A stretch of DNA of 64,000 bases, taken from Loxodes magnus (Eukaryota > Ciliophora > Karyorelictea > Loxodida > Loxodidae). The notes below the pieces were generated by a model. It searched no databases. It was not told the origin of the DNA and was given only the letters and a program-made list of their open reading frames with translations. The stretch covers positions 1 through 64,000 of the forward strand of contig CAMPDV010002441.1 of the NCBI GenBank assembly GCA_946699065.1. Direction: 5' to 3'. Positions 63,801 through 64,000 of the stretch are shown piece after piece; positions within the stretch are counted from its first letter, which is position 1, and each line of letters begins with the position of its first letter. A program made the translations under genes and the position numbers.

Positions 63801-64000
63801 TACCAGAGTGAGTTAACAATGTATGAAAAATAGTTGTGTAATTTTTAAAGTAAAAAAAAAACATTGTTTTTGATATGTTTTGAAGTGAGAATACGAAATT
63901 TTAATACCAGAGTGAGTTAACAATGTATGAAAAATAGTTGTGTAATTTTTAAAGTAAAAAAAAAACATAGTTTTTTGATATGTTTTGAAGTGAGAATACG

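Larger units (their letters stand above)
1..64000. repeat. 103-bp satellite DNA array, about 621 monomers
   Basis: The same 103-bp unit recurs head to tail across the full window with no inversion and no interruption; starts of successive units (for example 133, 236, 339, 442, 545, 648) are exactly 103 bp apart. A common unit has 48 A, 32 T, 18 G and 5 C, so it is about 22% G+C and strongly G-over-C and purine-biased on this strand. Unit lengths of 102 and 104 bp occur, mostly from the A-run at positions 72-80 being one base shorter or longer. The window begins with a partial unit (1-28) and ends with one (63990-64000), so the array extends beyond both ends. Such arrays are known from eukaryotic centromeric and heterochromatic regions; the family itself is not one I recognise. 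All plus-strand frames close within each unit. Confidence 0.99.
50589..64000. repeat. Zone 5: type B 65T-dominated block
   Basis: About 130 monomers, mostly type B with 65T, alternating between 84A and 84T, with fewer D and 51A/TT units. There are TTCAAAA units near 50997, 54703 and 56763, and short groups of 65A units (for example 57.0-57.25 kb). GAATG and GTTAGTA are absent. Single-base insertions become more frequent after about 61.7 kb. The array runs off the end of the window. Confidence 0.85.

Noticed and set aside
1..64000. CRISPR array
   Set aside because: Units are 103 bp and contiguous, with no variable spacers between them; the differences are a few point variants.
1..64000. CENP-B box
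   Set aside because: The known box needs two CpG-containing motifs (TTCG and CGGG). The unit has a single CpG and no CGGG on either strand, so no match is possible in the common unit.
1..64000. Telomeric repeat or subtelomere
   Set aside because: No run of TTAGG, TTAGGG or related short repeats is present; the TTAG inside GTTAGTA tails is isolated.
1..64000. Assembly artefact from looping over one repeat
   Set aside because: Repeated blocks differ from each other at several sites and have different periods in different zones, which a simple loop would not create. Local errors in copy number or homopolymer length remain possible and need read support.
1..64000. Strong intrinsic DNA curvature from phased A-tracts
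   Set aside because: Tract centres lie roughly at positions 24, 49, 76, 88 and 98; only the last two are one helical turn apart. The spacing does not clearly follow a 10.5-bp phase, so I make no claim.

Overview
The whole 64 kb is one uninterrupted satellite DNA array. A 103-bp, A/T-rich unit (about 22% G+C in the common form) repeats head to tail about 621 times in a single orientation, from base 1 to base 64000. I see no gene, RNA gene, transposon, CRISPR array or unique sequence, and both window ends lie inside the array. A long homogeneous satellite of this kind points to a eukaryotic nuclear genome (centromeric, pericentromeric or other heterochromatin) read through by a long-read assembly. 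I do not recognise the family and cannot name the organism.

Numbering used below: position 1 is the first G of GTGAGAATACG; the unit ends at position 103, just before the next GTGAG. Positions 1-44 are almost invariant. Nearly all variation lies in positions 42-103. Diagnostic sites are 42 (T/A), 51 (A/T), 55 and 57 (A/A, T/T or A/T), 65 (A/T), 72 (A/T) and 84 (A/T). There are also three block variants: TTCAAAA for TTTTGAA at 97-103, a GTTAGTA-containing form of the 85-103 segment, and an AAGCACAG form around 78-85. Type A = 51A with 55/57 A/A; type B = 51T with T/T; type C = 51T with A/A; type D = A/T at 55/57.

Layout. Zone 1 (1-10441) mixes types A, B and C, all with 65A, and contains a 13-monomer higher-order repeat. 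Zone 2 (10442-14356) loses type C and gains the first 65T units. A 5-monomer foreign island (14357-14871) carries variants otherwise typical of zone 4. Zone 3 (14872-32582) is dominated by type A. Zone 4 (32583-50588) is the most diverse, with private variants and nested higher-order repeats of 5, 6, 9, 11 and 32 monomers. Zone 5 (50589-64000) is dominated by type B with 65T, and has a 20-monomer periodicity.

Nothing here works together as genes do. The structure is that expected from repeated unequal exchange, amplification and conversion acting on a tandem array. The parts most likely to have a function, if any, are the invariant 44-bp core with its single CpG and the 8-bp dyad repeated in most units.
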